A DNA stretch of 64,000 nucleotides from Paenibacillus sp. Soil750 (GCF_001428045.1 NZ_LMSD01000012.1:1068735-1132734); one strand, 5' to 3'. Counted from the stretch's first letter, positions 52,358-60,900 are shown. Notes: a model not told the origin generated them from the sequence alone. A program made the numbers and translations.

Positions 52358-53026
52358 ATGAACATTCTCATCTTTGGAGCAACGGGGATGGTCGGACAAA
52401 GCGTATTGCGTGAATGTTTGATTGATCCACAAGTTAACCAAGTCGTTTCGATCGGTCGAAGCGCTACACAGCAGACTCATTCGAAATTCCGTGAACATAT
52501 CCTCAAGGATATCACCGAGCTATCCCCATTAAGGGATGAGCTTTCAAGTATCGATGCTTGTTTCTTCTGCCTCGGTGTTTCATCTGTAGGTATGAGCGAG
52601 GAAAAGTACCATGCAATCACCTATGATCTGACCATGAATATTGCTAACGCGCTAGTCCAAATCCAGCCCAAGATGACCTTCGTCTATGTGACTGGGGCCA
52701 GCACCGATAGTACAGAGCAAGGCAGCAGCATGTGGGCACGTGTCAAAGGTAAAACGGAAAATGCGCTCCTCAAGCTGCCTTTTAAGTCAGCTTTTATGTT
52801 CCGACCTGGTGCGATTCTGCCGAAGAATGGCGTCAAATCCAAAACCAAGCTATACCAGACCTTCATTGTCATCTTGCGTCCAATTTTCCCTCTCCTACAG
52901 AAATGGTTCCCGAACGCCGTTATCGACTCCGAGCAAATTGGTCGTGCCATGATCGCCGTCGCGCGAGACGGATATTCGAAAGCGATTCTGGAGAGCACCG
53001 ATATTCGTGAGGCGTCGGGGAGATAG
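52358..53026 (+). CDS. NAD(P)-binding Rossmann protein (epimerase-like, short SDR)
   Basis: 222 residues from the ATG at 52358, 9 bases after GAAAGGTGG; the frame opens earlier inside the preceding gene. The N-terminal MNILIFGATGMVGQSVLREC is the dinucleotide-binding motif of atypical SDRs; FFCLGVSSVGM and YVTGASTDSTEQGSSMWARVKGKTENALLKLPF include the Ser/Lys region of HTATIP2/YwnB-like members. The substrate is unknown. Last gene before a 720-base gap with repeats. Confidence 0.84.
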   Translation: MNILIFGATGMVGQSVLRECLIDPQVNQVVSIGRSATQQTHSKFREHILKDITELSPLRDELSSIDACFFCLGVSSVGMSEEKYHAITYDLTMNIANALVQIQPKMTFVYVTGASTDSTEQGSSMWARVKGKTENALLKLPFKSAFMFRPGAILPKNGVKSKTKLYQTFIVILRPIFPLLQKWFPNAVIDSEQIGRAMIAVARDGYSKAILESTDIREASGR

Positions 53027-53185
53027 GCGAGGTGCTAGGTGCTAGCGCGTGATCTACTTGATGATCTGTGTGCAAGATGTGGTTCAGACTCTACGGTTTG
53101 CATATCCACCAACTAGATAGATTCAATTTTGAATTAGATGGATTTTATGTCGTTAATTTCGCCGAAAGCGGCTGCTTTTGGGCAA

Positions 53186-53320
53186 TAGCTGTATTTCCTA
53201 CAGTTAATTTCTCCCATTCCACGCCGCATGGATCCAACCTTCTGAATTAACTGTATGTTTTACAGTTAAACGGGGAAATAGCGGAAAAGCGCTAAAATTA
53301 GCTGTATGTTTTACAGTTAA
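53186..53320. repeat. Three TAACTGTA/TACAGTTA hairpin repeats
   Basis: TTAACTGTA-n5-TACAGTTAA at 53247-53269, and near copies TAGCTGTA-n5-TACAGTTAA (at 53186-53207 with a TTTCC loop and at 53298-53320 with a TGTTT loop). Each forms a 7-8 base-pair hairpin. They lie in the 53027-53744 gap and are not near promoters. The stretch 53027-53185 holds no gene. Confidence 0.7.
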
Positions 53321-53390
53321 ACGTTGGAGGAGGGTACTACTGTCCAGCGTTCGGACACCGCTTTGAGGCAATTAGCCTACCCTAGAACGC

Positions 53391-53421
53391 AGAAGAGCCT
53401 CCCATTCCGGGAGGCTCTTCT
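53391..53421. terminator. Strong hairpin, probable terminator
   Basis: AGAAGAGCCTCCC-ATTCC-GGGAGGCTCTTCT, a perfect 13-base-pair stem. Few T follow on either side, so termination is plausible but not certain. Confidence 0.55.
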
Positions 53422-53424
53422 CGT

Positions 53425-53744
53425 TCGTTTAGGTAACTTAACTATCACAACTAGACACTTGCACAACGTGTGGTCCAGCACTGTACTCTTGCTCCCCATC
53501 TTAGTAGGCTATATCGTACACACTTCTGCGGAAGTGACTATGCTGCAACTGAAAGTTCCCCAAAGTGGAACTTTCAGTTGCACCTTCTCCGCGTCCAAGC
53601 TAGGATACAGCCCGACGCCGCCAATGAGCATCGCCGCGGCAGGCATGGAGCTCCAGCTCAGCAGGTTGGAGCCATTGCTATACTCGGACCATCAGGGGAG
53701 CCTCCCCAAATGGGTACATGTTCCATCGCATTCTGGGTTCCCTC
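53425..53744. other. 320-base gap with two hairpins and no clear gene
   Basis: CACTTC-TGCG-GAAGTG near 53521 and a perfect 15-base inverted repeat GCAACTGAAAGTTCC / GGAACTTTCAGTTGC (53545-53559, 53567-53581). Open frames cross the region on both strands but have neither RBS nor recognisable product; this may be the residue of a lost gene. Confidence 0.5.
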
Positions 53745-55031
53745 TTAACTGTTCGTGCCTCTAAGCTTCTTCTCGGAAGACTGATATTTTTTCAGGCACA
53801 TGTAGGCGATCACAAGAATAAGCACCGGTAATCCCCCAATGAGGAAGCGGAAGCCATGAATCGCGCTGGTGACCTGAACTTCCTTATCCGCATCAAAGCC
53901 GCTCGTCGCGAAGAAAATCCCCATAATCCCATATTGAATGGACATCCCGATACGAATGATAAAGCCATTCACGCCATAATACATCCCTTCACGACGACGT
54001 CCCGTTTGCTGTGCATCGAAATCAACGACATCGGAAAGCAGAACATGCAAGGACAGCATGAAACCAGAAACTGGAATACCCAGCAGAGCGCCAATGATAA
54101 TCACCATGACCGTCGAGTCGGCAAAAAGGAAGCCTAGCGAGATGATCGCATACAAGACTGATGAAATCATCGCAACTCGAACCGTTGATAATCGTACGCC
54201 GCTTTTTGCCCAAATGAATGACATCGGGATGGCTACGATAAACACCGCGCCTAGGAAAATCGAGTTTTGAGTTCCGTTTAACACCACGACGTATTTCGTG
54301 TAAAAAGCTGTTAATGACACGAACATCGTCGTCGTCAATTGAATCAATAAATTCGCTACGACGTAGGAACTGAATAGTTTATTTTTAAACGTCTGAACCG
54401 TTGCTTCTTTAAAATGTAGGGGCTCTGACTTACTAGCAGCGGGATTCTCGAAAGAACCGTACAGGGACACATACAAGGAAATGACCGCGATGATCGCAAA
54501 TATCCCCGCCATAAGTCCCCAACCTAAAGAGAGCCCTAACGATTTCGCAAGCGCGATACCGATGATCATGCCGATGATGCTGAACATTTGCTGGAACGCT
54601 GACACTTGATAACGATCCTTCTTGGTTTGATACATCTCCGGAAATAACGCACCTGTGTTAAGTCCAATGAACGAGTAGATCAAATCGAAGAAGAACGTTA
54701 GTGTGAAAAAGTAAATTAACAGCATCGTCGTGCTGCCCACAGGCGGATTAAAGAGGAAGAAGAATAACACACCAAATGGCAGACTTCCGAACAAAATATA
54801 CGGAATACGTCTTCCGAAACGCGTTTTCGTACGGTCACTCACATACCCAGCAACCAAATTGAACAAGGCATTCAGGAAGCCGTAAATGATCATCCCGATG
54901 GAAATCGATGTGCCGGAAACATTCAAAACCGTAACATAATAGAAAACAGCAATGGCACTAAACGCTTGCCATAAGACGCTAAGTCCAATTTGATTCGAGC
55001 TGTAAGCGAGTTTTTTGGATAATGAAATCAT
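53745..55031 (-). CDS. GPH-family sugar:cation symporter (MelB-like)
   Basis: 428 residues from the ATG at 55031 (GAAGGAGG upstream; an ATG at 55052 precedes that RBS). Twelve membrane helices of the glycoside-pentoside-hexuronide family: KLAYSSNQIGLSVLWQAFSAIAVFYYV, GMIIYGFLNALFNLVAGYVSDRTKTRFGRRIPYIL (the conserved Asp/Arg loop), and RREGMYYGVNGFIIRIGMSIQYGI. The basic C-terminus (CLKKYQSSEKKL) is cytoplasmic. It follows the PIG-L gene by 30 bases, so it probably imports the substrate or product of that deacetylase. Confidence 0.9.
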   Translation of the reverse strand: MISLSKKLAYSSNQIGLSVLWQAFSAIAVFYYVTVLNVSGTSISIGMIIYGFLNALFNLVAGYVSDRTKTRFGRRIPYILFGSLPFGVLFFFLFNPPVGSTTMLLIYFFTLTFFFDLIYSFIGLNTGALFPEMYQTKKDRYQVSAFQQMFSIIGMIIGIALAKSLGLSLGWGLMAGIFAIIAVISLYVSLYGSFENPAASKSEPLHFKEATVQTFKNKLFSSYVVANLLIQLTTTMFVSLTAFYTKYVVVLNGTQNSIFLGAVFIVAIPMSFIWAKSGVRLSTVRVAMISSVLYAIISLGFLFADSTVMVIIIGALLGIPVSGFMLSLHVLLSDVVDFDAQQTGRRREGMYYGVNGFIIRIGMSIQYGIMGIFFATSGFDADKEVQVTSAIHGFRFLIGGLPVLILVIAYMCLKKYQSSEKKLRGTNS

Positions 55032-55061
55032 TGGACTTGCCTCCTTCGTCATATGTAGCTG

Positions 55062-55817
55062 TTAGCTGTATAGTGCGGATGGGAAGAAGTGCAGTTGGTG
55101 GGACGTAAGTAATTTAAAAGCTTCCGCATATCCTTTGGCATCGGGGTCTTGCTTCAACTTGGAGTACAATTGAACACCTTGATAGTCAAAATACCCCTTA
55201 ACCAAGGGCCAATTAACGTTGTCAAATTGGCTCTTATGGGCAAGGATGGATGCGATTTTCGTTTCCCAATGGGCCGATACATCAATGAAGGTGTTCGGAT
55301 GCGACGTCGCATAGAACGCGATTTGCGGGACATCATGTGGTTTGGATCCAGGGAATAGGATCTCATTTGACGAGAAGAGCATGGTCGAAGCTACAGCCTT
55401 CCCAGTCTTGATATGGTCCGGATGAGCCTCATATGGCATCCAAGGATCTACGGACATCAGCAAATCCGGCTTCTCTTCGCGGATAATCGGAATCAACTTG
55501 GCAAGCAGTTCCTCTTCGGTATAACTGCCCATATCCGGGTAATCAAGCGTAATATGCTTGGTCACACCCAATATATCCCCAGCGGCCAACCGCTCTGAAC
55601 GGCGAATCGCTGCGATCGCTTCTGGTTCTACCTCGCCAGTTGAACCACTGCCACTTCCATCCGTAACAGTAATGTAAACGATTTCACAACCGCGCTGTGC
55701 AAGTTCGTATAACGTTCCTGCAGCTCCAACTTCGTTATCATCAGGGTGGGGTTGAACGCATACGACTTTTTTGACATCTAACAACTCAGGAAGACCTAAT
55801 ATTCGTCTAATATCCAT
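55062..55817 (-). CDS. PIG-L / LmbE-family deacetylase
   Basis: 251 residues from the ATG at 55817 with GGAGGG 8 bases upstream; the frame starts earlier (55850) without RBS. Zn motif VVCVQPHPDDNEVGAAGTL (H-P-D-D) and second motif EAHPDHIKTG. The family removes acetyl groups from N-acetyl sugars such as GlcNAc derivatives and chitooligosaccharides (BshB, TmrB/LmbE type). Its operon partner is a sugar symporter, pointing to uptake and deacetylation of an N-acetylated sugar. Divergent from the nuclease-like gene. Confidence 0.9.
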   Translation of the reverse strand: MDIRRILGLPELLDVKKVVCVQPHPDDNEVGAAGTLYELAQRGCEIVYITVTDGSGSGSTGEVEPEAIAAIRRSERLAAGDILGVTKHITLDYPDMGSYTEEELLAKLIPIIREEKPDLLMSVDPWMPYEAHPDHIKTGKAVASTMLFSSNEILFPGSKPHDVPQIAFYATSHPNTFIDVSAHWETKIASILAHKSQFDNVNWPLVKGYFDYQGVQLYSKLKQDPDAKGYAEAFKLLTSHQLHFFPSALYS

Positions 55818-55928
55818 GTGACATCCCTCCAATATGTCACATTCTATCATAATAAGGCGAAGAAATGTCGAAAATGTTCCCTCGTGAAATCAGGGGATTT
55901 CCTTTATACTTATTTGCAAGAGGCGAAG

Positions 55929-55972
55929 AACGTCCCTGTCCATTTTTCATGAGTGGAACAGGGGCGTTTTTC
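55929..55972 (+). terminator. Leader terminator/attenuator upstream of a nuclease-like gene
   Basis: AACG-T-CCCTGT-CC / GG-A-ACAGGGG-CGTTTTT with a 12-base loop, followed by T5. It stands after a possible -10 (TATACT, 55905-55910) and 26 bases before the start codon of the next gene, so most transcripts from that promoter would stop here unless antiterminated. Confidence 0.6.
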
Positions 55973-55997
55973 TCATTTTAAAGGAGGGAAAGATCAT

Positions 55998-56669
55998 ATG
56001 AATTTCGAGAAAATGCATGCATTATGGATTCAAAACCATCTTGACCGCAGAACCGGAGAACGCAGCGGCCGCTTAGAGCGTGGGCATCAAGAGGCGGAAA
56101 GGTTGTTCTGTCAGAAAGTCTGGTGGGAGCTCCGAGGCAATTTCGATGAGTTACACCCAGAATTCGAAGTATTGGATTGGCGTGGACGTTCGTATTTCTG
56201 CGACTTCGCCTGGCTGACGAAATTTGTGAAATTGATCATCGAGATCAAAGGATTCGGCCCGCACGTGCGAGACATGGACAGGCAGAAATACTGCAATGAG
56301 CTGAACAGGGAAACCTTTTTGACTGCGATGGGATATCAGGTGATTTCATTTTCATACGATGACGTCGCGAATCGCCCTGACCTATGCATTACGCTGCTTC
56401 GCATGTTGATTAGTCGATTTCAGGCTATCTCCTCACCTGTCAGTCTAGACAATGTGATGGAACGGGAAATTGTTAGGCTAGCTTATACGCTCGCTGGGCC
56501 ACTCCGTCCAATTGATGTTCGAACACATCTGGATATCAACTACCGCTCAACCGTTCGAGTGCTCCAATCACTCTGCGACAAAGGTTGGTTCATCCCGCAC
56601 AAAGGAGCTGAAGGAAAACATGTGCTCCGTTATGAGTTAGTAAAAAGGGATCATATACGCATGATGTAA
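55998..56669 (+). CDS. PD-(D/E)XK nuclease-like protein with C-terminal winged helix
   Basis: 223 residues from the ATG at 55998 (AAAGGAGGGAAA upstream; an earlier in-frame start lies before the leader hairpin). The centre has the nuclease-like pattern: EFEVLDWRGRSYFCDFAW with Asp69, then KLIIEIKGFGPH with Glu82-x-Lys84, as in DUF559/VSR-type nucleases, followed by YCNELNRETFLTAMGYQVISFSYDDV. The C-terminal part from about 150 (MEREIVRLAYTLAGPLRPIDVRTHLDINYRSTVRVLQSLCDKGW) is a winged helix. Biological role unknown; no restriction partner is adjacent. Confidence 0.7.
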   Translation: MNFEKMHALWIQNHLDRRTGERSGRLERGHQEAERLFCQKVWWELRGNFDELHPEFEVLDWRGRSYFCDFAWLTKFVKLIIEIKGFGPHVRDMDRQKYCNELNRETFLTAMGYQVISFSYDDVANRPDLCITLLRMLISRFQAISSPVSLDNVMEREIVRLAYTLAGPLRPIDVRTHLDINYRSTVRVLQSLCDKGWFIPHKGAEGKHVLRYELVKRDHIRMM

Positions 56670-56865
56670 TGAATTGGTGTGTTAGGTGGGGAATGGTAGC
56701 GAGGGTGAGTGTGATAGAGTGTTATAGTTGGTCTGTGGCATGTGGGGTTCGGTGGCGTGGGATTGTGAGGTGGCGACTGTGAGTTGGTCAGTGGCGGGTG
56801 AATGCGAGTGGAGTGTGGTGGCTGGCGAGTGAATGTGGAATGAGCTGGCGGATTGCTCTCTCTTT
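56670..56865 (+). repeat. G/T-rich low-complexity block
   Basis: About 190 bases in which the plus strand is nearly pyrimidine-C-free: runs of GTGG, GAGTG, GGTGGCG and GTGAGT motifs at irregular spacing, ending at GGATTG. The next 50 bases switch to C/T-rich (CTCTCTCTTTCTCCGC). No gene is credible; this is a compositional island with strand bias. Confidence 0.6.
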
Positions 56866-56893
56866 CTCCGCTTTCTCTCCCACCTCACTCTCA

Positions 56894-56920
56894 AAAATGC
56901 AAATATACAACCTTTCCCAC
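56894..56920 (+). repeat. Dispersed TACAACCTTT element
   Basis: AAAATGCAAATATACAACCTTTCCCAC, nearly the same as GATGCAAAAATACAACCTTTTCC near 33165 and the inverted copy near 33316. It lies in the gap before htpG. Confidence 0.55.
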
Positions 56921-57052
56921 TAATTTATGGTTGAAATTGGAAAATGCGTGCACCTCATTTCTCCAATCACACTCGCCCCCATACTTCGTGCCACTTATCG
57001 CCATCACAACGTATAACTCCCCGCAACTTCACATAATTTCTCTCCATGCCAA

Positions 57053-57116
57053 TTGACATTAAATTTCAGGGATGTTATAAAGTTAGTGTATAGCACTCAC
57101 AGCGTGCGAGTGCTAA
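57053..57116 (+). promoter_or_regulatory. htpG promoter with CIRCE operator (HrcA)
   Basis: TTGACA (57053-57058), 17 bases, TATAAA (57076-57081). Just downstream, at the predicted start site, ATAGCACTC-n9-GAGTGCTAA (57090-57116) matches the CIRCE consensus TTAGCACTC-n9-GAGTGCTAA except for one base. HrcA binding here would repress transcription until heat shock. Confidence 0.9.
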
Positions 57117-57155
57117 TTATATAAACCCTGCTACATATCGAAAGGAGATCTATCC

Positions 57156-59036
57156 GTGGAAAAGAAACAGTTTCAAGCCGAATCCAAGCGTCTTTTGGAA
57201 ATGATGATCAATTCGATTTACACACAACGTGAAATCTTTCTAAGAGAGCTTATCTCCAACTCCAGCGATGCGATTGACAAAATTTACTACAAGGCACTTA
57301 CAGACGACTCGCTCGTTTTTGACAAAGATAGCTACTTCATCAAAATTACAGCCGATAAAGACAATCGCATCTTAACGATTCGCGATACAGGTGTCGGGAT
57401 GACGAAAGAAGATCTTGAGAACAACTTGGGGATTATCGCGAAGAGCGGATCTCTTGCTTTCAAGAAAGAAAACGAAGCTAAAGACGGCCACAACATTATT
57501 GGCCAATTCGGGGTAGGCTTCTACTCCGCGTTCATGGTCGCTGATCACATCGCAGTAACAAGTAAAGCCCTTGGCAGCGACACAGCTTACAAATGGGAAT
57601 CCGATGGCGCAGACGGGTACACGATTGCACCAGCCGAGAAGGATTCGATTGGTACGGAGATTGTTCTTTCAATTAAAGCGAATACCGAAGATGATAACTA
57701 CGACGAATACTTGGACGAGTATCGCTTGAAAGCGATCATCAAGAAATATTCAGATTTCATCCGTTATCCTATTAAAATGGACATCACGGGCAAGCGACTC
57801 AAAGAAGGCAGCGAGAGCGAATTCGAGGACTATCAAGAAGAGCAGCACGTGAACAGCATGGTGCCGATCTGGCGCAAAAACAAAAGCGAACTTACTCCTG
57901 AAGATTACGAGAAGTTCTACCATGAGAAACACTACGGCTTCGACAAGCCGCTGAAGCATATTCATGTGAGTGCAGATGGCGCGGTAGTCTACCAAGCGAT
58001 CCTCTTTATCCCTGAAAACATGCCTTATGACTACTATTCCAAAGAATACGAGAAAGGCCTCGAGCTTTACGCAAATGGCGTTCTCATTATGAATAAATGT
58101 GCAGACCTGCTTCCTGACTATTTCAGCTTCGTCAAAGGGATGGTTGATTCCGAAAGTTTGTCACTAAACATCTCCCGTGAAATGCTGCAGCACGATCGTC
58201 AGCTTAAATTAATTGCGAAGAATATCTCCAGCAAAATCAAAGGCTCACTTCAAAGCCTCCTGAAGGACGAGAGAGAGAAATACGAGCAATTCTACAAGTC
58301 CTTCGGCAGACAGCTTAAATTCGGTGTTTACAGCGACTACGGCACGCATAAAGAGCTGCTGCAGGATCTATTGATGTTCTCTTCCTCCAAGGAGAAACAG
58401 CTTGTTACGTTGGAGGAGTATGTAGCTAGAATGCCAGAAGATCAGAAGTACATTTACTATGCTTCCGGTGAGTCGATGGAAAGAATCGATAAGCTTCCGC
58501 AAACGGAGCTTGTAACTGACAAAGGCTATGAGATTTTATACTTCACAGATGATATTGATGAGTTCGCAATCAAAATGATTATGACTTACAAAGAGAAGGA
58601 ATTCAGATCGGTTTCAAGCGGGGATCTTGGTATTGATGTAGAGGATAACGCCAACGATTCTGAGTCTGATAAAAAAGAAAATCAAGATCTATTCGACTAC
58701 ATGAATGGCTTATTGGCTGGTAAAGTGACAAGCGTTAAAGCTTCCAAACGTTTGAGAAAGCATCCGGTATGCTTATCTACAGATGGTGATGTCACCATCG
58801 AAATGGAAAAAATCTTGAACGCTATGCCGAACAATCCGAACGTTAAGGCTGAGAAAGTATTAGAAATCAACGTCAATCATGACGTGTTCACTTCCTTGAA
58901 GGATGCTTTTGAAAAGGATAAAGAGAAATTGAACCTGTATACAGCACTCTTGTACAATCAAGCTCTTCTTATCGAAGGTCTGCCGCTGCAGGATCCAGTT
59001 GAATTCACGAATGATATTTGTAAAATCATGGTGTAA
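57156..59036 (+). CDS. htpG: Hsp90 chaperone HtpG
   Basis: 626 residues, full length. The N-terminal ATPase domain shows the GHKL motifs: [19 protein letters not shown] (ATP Asn), [13 protein letters not shown], and [16 protein letters not shown]. The middle domain has [37 protein letters not shown] with the catalytic Arg, and the C-terminal dimerisation region follows. The GTG at 57156 has AAAGGAGAT upstream. A CIRCE site stands at the promoter. Followed by a terminator, so monocistronic. Confidence 0.97.
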   Translation: MEKKQFQAESKRLLEMMINSIYTQREIFLRELISNSSDAIDKIYYKALTDDSLVFDKDSYFIKITADKDNRILTIRDTGVGMTKEDLENNLGIIAKSGSLAFKKENEAKDGHNIIGQFGVGFYSAFMVADHIAVTSKALGSDTAYKWESDGADGYTIAPAEKDSIGTEIVLSIKANTEDDNYDEYLDEYRLKAIIKKYSDFIRYPIKMDITGKRLKEGSESEFEDYQEEQHVNSMVPIWRKNKSELTPEDYEKFYHEKHYGFDKPLKHIHVSADGAVVYQAILFIPENMPYDYYSKEYEKGLELYANGVLIMNKCADLLPDYFSFVKGMVDSESLSLNISREMLQHDRQLKLIAKNISSKIKGSLQSLLKDEREKYEQFYKSFGRQLKFGVYSDYGTHKELLQDLLMFSSSKEKQLVTLEEYVARMPEDQKYIYYASGESMERIDKLPQTELVTDKGYEILYFTDDIDEFAIKMIMTYKEKEFRSVSSGDLGIDVEDNANDSESDKKENQDLFDYMNGLLAGKVTSVKASKRLRKHPVCLSTDGDVTIEMEKILNAMPNNPNVKAEKVLEINVNHDVFTSLKDAFEKDKEKLNLYTALLYNQALLIEGLPLQDPVEFTNDICKIMV

Positions 59037-59046
59037 TACCATGCAG

Positions 59047-59078
59047 GCACTGCAACTTCCATGTTGCGGTGCTTTTTT
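59047..59078 (+). terminator. htpG terminator
   Basis: GCACTGCAAC / GTTGCGGTGC with a 6-base loop, one G-T pair, followed by T7. Confidence 0.85.
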
Positions 59079-59086
59079 ATGTATGG

Positions 59087-59260
59087 TTAGGAAGCATCCG
59101 AAGGAGCTGCTGGCTCATCTAGCACATAAGCGTGAATAGCCTCTGAACGATTATAGACATAAGCGAGTAAACGTGCTTGATCAAGACCAAGCGCCTCCGC
59201 TACCTTAACAATATCCAATTCATAAATAATTTTACTTGATTTTGGGCTATTGACGGACAT
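59087..59260 (-). CDS. Small hypothetical protein
   Basis: 57 residues from the ATG at 59260; AAGGATGG lies about 11 bases upstream, and a TTG three codons earlier is also possible. Helical, with IIYELDIVKVAEALGLDQARLLAYVYNRSEAIHAYV, ending in an acidic Pro/Ala/Ser tail. No family recognised. It is convergent with htpG and divergent from the riboswitch leader. Confidence 0.5.
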   Translation of the reverse strand: MSVNSPKSSKIIYELDIVKVAEALGLDQARLLAYVYNRSEAIHAYVLDEPAAPSDAS

Positions 59261-59340
59261 ATGCTTCAACCATCCTTCGAATTAATGTAATTAATAGCAC
59301 GTTAAACCTAACCTGTGATATAGTTTTCATATAAGACGTT

Positions 59341-59446
59341 ATCGGTATGATAAGGGCAAAACCGCTGAAAAGTGGTGACGCAAAGCTAAAGGGACTAAAT
59401 TGGCAATCCTGTCTAGTGTCCAATATGTCAGCCAGCTACCGCCTCC
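59341..59446 (+). promoter_or_regulatory. c-di-GMP-I (GEMM-I) riboswitch
   Basis: Core features: P1 CGGTA (59343-59347) with TACCG (59437-59441), GGGCAAAACC, GTGGTGACGCAAAGCTAAAGGG, a variable arm, and ATGTCAGCCAGCTACCG, which is the GEMM-I consensus of tetraloop-receptor and ligand junction. CCTCC (59442-59446) directly follows P1 and is complementary to the ribosome binding site GGAGG (59471-59475), suggesting control of translation of the 62-residue gene downstream. Confidence 0.88.
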
Positions 59447-59485
59447 ATCCGATAATGGCAGTTCGACAAAGGAGGAATCAGCTTC

Positions 59486-59674
59486 ATGAATAAAATGGTA
59501 ATTGACGGCAATATGAGCATAGACATAAAGCATTTAATCGATAACTTGCATCTCCCTGATGATGATATTTTGGACATGTTCTCCTTTTCATTCAGCGGCA
59601 ACCTGTTAACATCTGATGAAGCCATCCGATTTATTCATTTTCTTCGAAGTGAATTGGACAAACGCACTCAATAA
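59486..59674 (+). CDS. Small protein under c-di-GMP riboswitch control
   Basis: 62 residues from the ATG at 59486 with AAAGGAGG 9 bases upstream. Acidic and amphipathic (IDGNMSIDIKHLIDNLHLPDDDILDMFSFSFSGNLLTSDEAIRFIHFLRSELDKR). No signal peptide or transmembrane helix; no family recognised. It is the only gene between the riboswitch and a terminator, so it is the riboswitch's sole output and likely acts in motility, biofilm or sporulation decisions. Confidence 0.75.
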   Translation: MNKMVIDGNMSIDIKHLIDNLHLPDDDILDMFSFSFSGNLLTSDEAIRFIHFLRSELDKRTQ

Positions 59675-59783
59675 CCGAATTATGCCTTATCGCTTTCAAA
59701 AATACAGTCGGTTGATGTCATGAGAATAATTTTTTTTCAAAAGCTCATGAGGGCGCGTCGTTATTGACTTTTCTCTGATGAAG

Positions 59784-59828
59784 CAACAAAAGACAGCGCA
59801 TCTGCCGCTGTCTTTTGTTGATTTTTTG
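59784..59828 (+). terminator. Terminator of the riboswitch-controlled gene
   Basis: CAACAAAAGACAGC / GCTGTCTTTTGTTG perfect 14-base-pair stem, followed by ATTTTTTG, 110 bases after the stop. The rest of the gap to 60000 has no gene. Confidence 0.85.
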
Positions 59829-60000
59829 TCACATTTCGAAAAAAAACAAATCAATTCGTGTCACCCTCTAATTTTCCCAAGCAAACTAGCTGTTTCTAAC
59901 ATATCACATAACAAATACTAGAATAGGACAGCTAATGTGGTATTAGGGAACAATCTGGTTGTCACAACAACTATTCATACGAATTAGCTCAAAAGTGAAT

Positions 60001-60047
60001 AAAGCCGCGTGGTCTCATGAAATCATTCATGAGACCACGCGGCTTTT
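60001..60047. terminator. Long perfect hairpin, bidirectional terminator near nrdR
   Basis: AAAGCCGCGTGGTCTCATGA / TCATGAGACCACGCGGCTTT, 20-base-pair perfect arms with a 6-base loop. It lies 24 bases past the nrdR stop on the minus strand. Confidence 0.8.
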
Positions 60048-60070
60048 ACTGAGAAGCATACATGTGCTGC

Positions 60071-60550
60071 TTATTTGTCTCGGAGCAGCCCGACATCATG
60101 CTTTCCCAATATTTGCGTTAACTCCTTCAAAAACATGTTAATGTCCTTGAACTGCCTATATACAGAGGCGAAGCGAATGTAGGCCACTTCATCGACGGGG
60201 TACAATTGCTCCATCACAATTTCACCAATGCCAAGGCTATCTACTTCAGCATGAGCCGTCGTACGAAGCTGCATTTCAACTTCGGAGACAAGCATCTCTA
60301 GCCGCTCCATGGAAACAGGTCTTTTTTCACAAGCACGAATTAAGCCCCGTAAAATTTTCTCTCGACTAAATTCTTCCCGACTTCCATCTTTCTTAATCAC
60401 AATTAAAGGTGTTTCTTCTACCATTTCGAACGTTGTGAATCTTCGCGCGCATTTCTCGCATTCACGACGCCGACGAATGGATTTATTCTCATTGGCAGAC
60501 CTGGAATCAAGCACTTTCGTACCAGAATGGTCACAGAACGGGCATTTCAT
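60071..60550 (-). CDS. nrdR: Transcriptional repressor NrdR
   Basis: 159 residues. Zinc ribbon with Cys3-x2-Cys6 and Cys31-x2-Cys34 ([33 protein letters not shown]), then an ATP-cone domain ([30 protein letters not shown]). NrdR represses ribonucleotide reductase genes when dATP/ATP is bound. AAAGGAGATG lies before the ATG. Divergent from the SASP gene. Confidence 0.97.
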   Translation of the reverse strand: MKCPFCDHSGTKVLDSRSANENKSIRRRRECEKCARRFTTFEMVEETPLIVIKKDGSREEFSREKILRGLIRACEKRPVSMERLEMLVSEVEMQLRTTAHAEVDSLGIGEIVMEQLYPVDEVAYIRFASVYRQFKDINMFLKELTQILGKHDVGLLRDK

Positions 60551-60661
60551 TCGCTTTCATCTCCTTTCTCACTTGGAAATATCATTACCATATGTTACAT
60601 GTCTTGAAGTTTTGAGTTCTGCACACAATAGATTTACCAACCGACAAGGAGGTGAACAGAC

Positions 60662-60871
60662 ATGAGCTCAAGCAACACTTTAGTCGTTCCACAAGCTAAT
60701 GCAGCCTTGGATCAGTTGAAGTACGAGGTAGCTCAGGAGCTAGGTATCGCTATCCCACAAGATGGCTACTATGGCAACATGACTTCTCGTGAAACTGGAT
60801 CTATTGGTGGTAGCATTACTCGTCGCCTGGTGCAAATCGCAGAACAATCTCTAGCAGGTCAATTCAAGTAA
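60662..60871 (+). CDS. Alpha/beta-type small acid-soluble spore protein
   Basis: 69 residues. Family core: SNTLVVPQANAALDQLKYEVAQELGI, containing the GPR protease cleavage site (KYEVA), and YYGNMTSRETGSIGGSITRRLVQIAEQSL. It coats and protects spore DNA. AAGGAGGTGA lies before the ATG. Expression would be under sigma G in the forespore; the promoter was not resolved. A terminator follows. Confidence 0.95.
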   Translation: MSSSNTLVVPQANAALDQLKYEVAQELGIAIPQDGYYGNMTSRETGSIGGSITRRLVQIAEQSLAGQFK

Positions 60872-60900
60872 TCTTGAATAACACACGCTTTTGACTCTGC

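Noticed and set aside
53324..53764. 146-codon plus-strand frame
   Set aside because: It contains a strong hairpin and a perfect inverted repeat, shows no RBS and overlaps the symporter 3' end; low protein-like character.
56682..56894. 70-codon minus-strand frame rich in Ser, His, Thr and Pro
   Set aside because: It is the translation of the low-complexity G/T block; no RBS.
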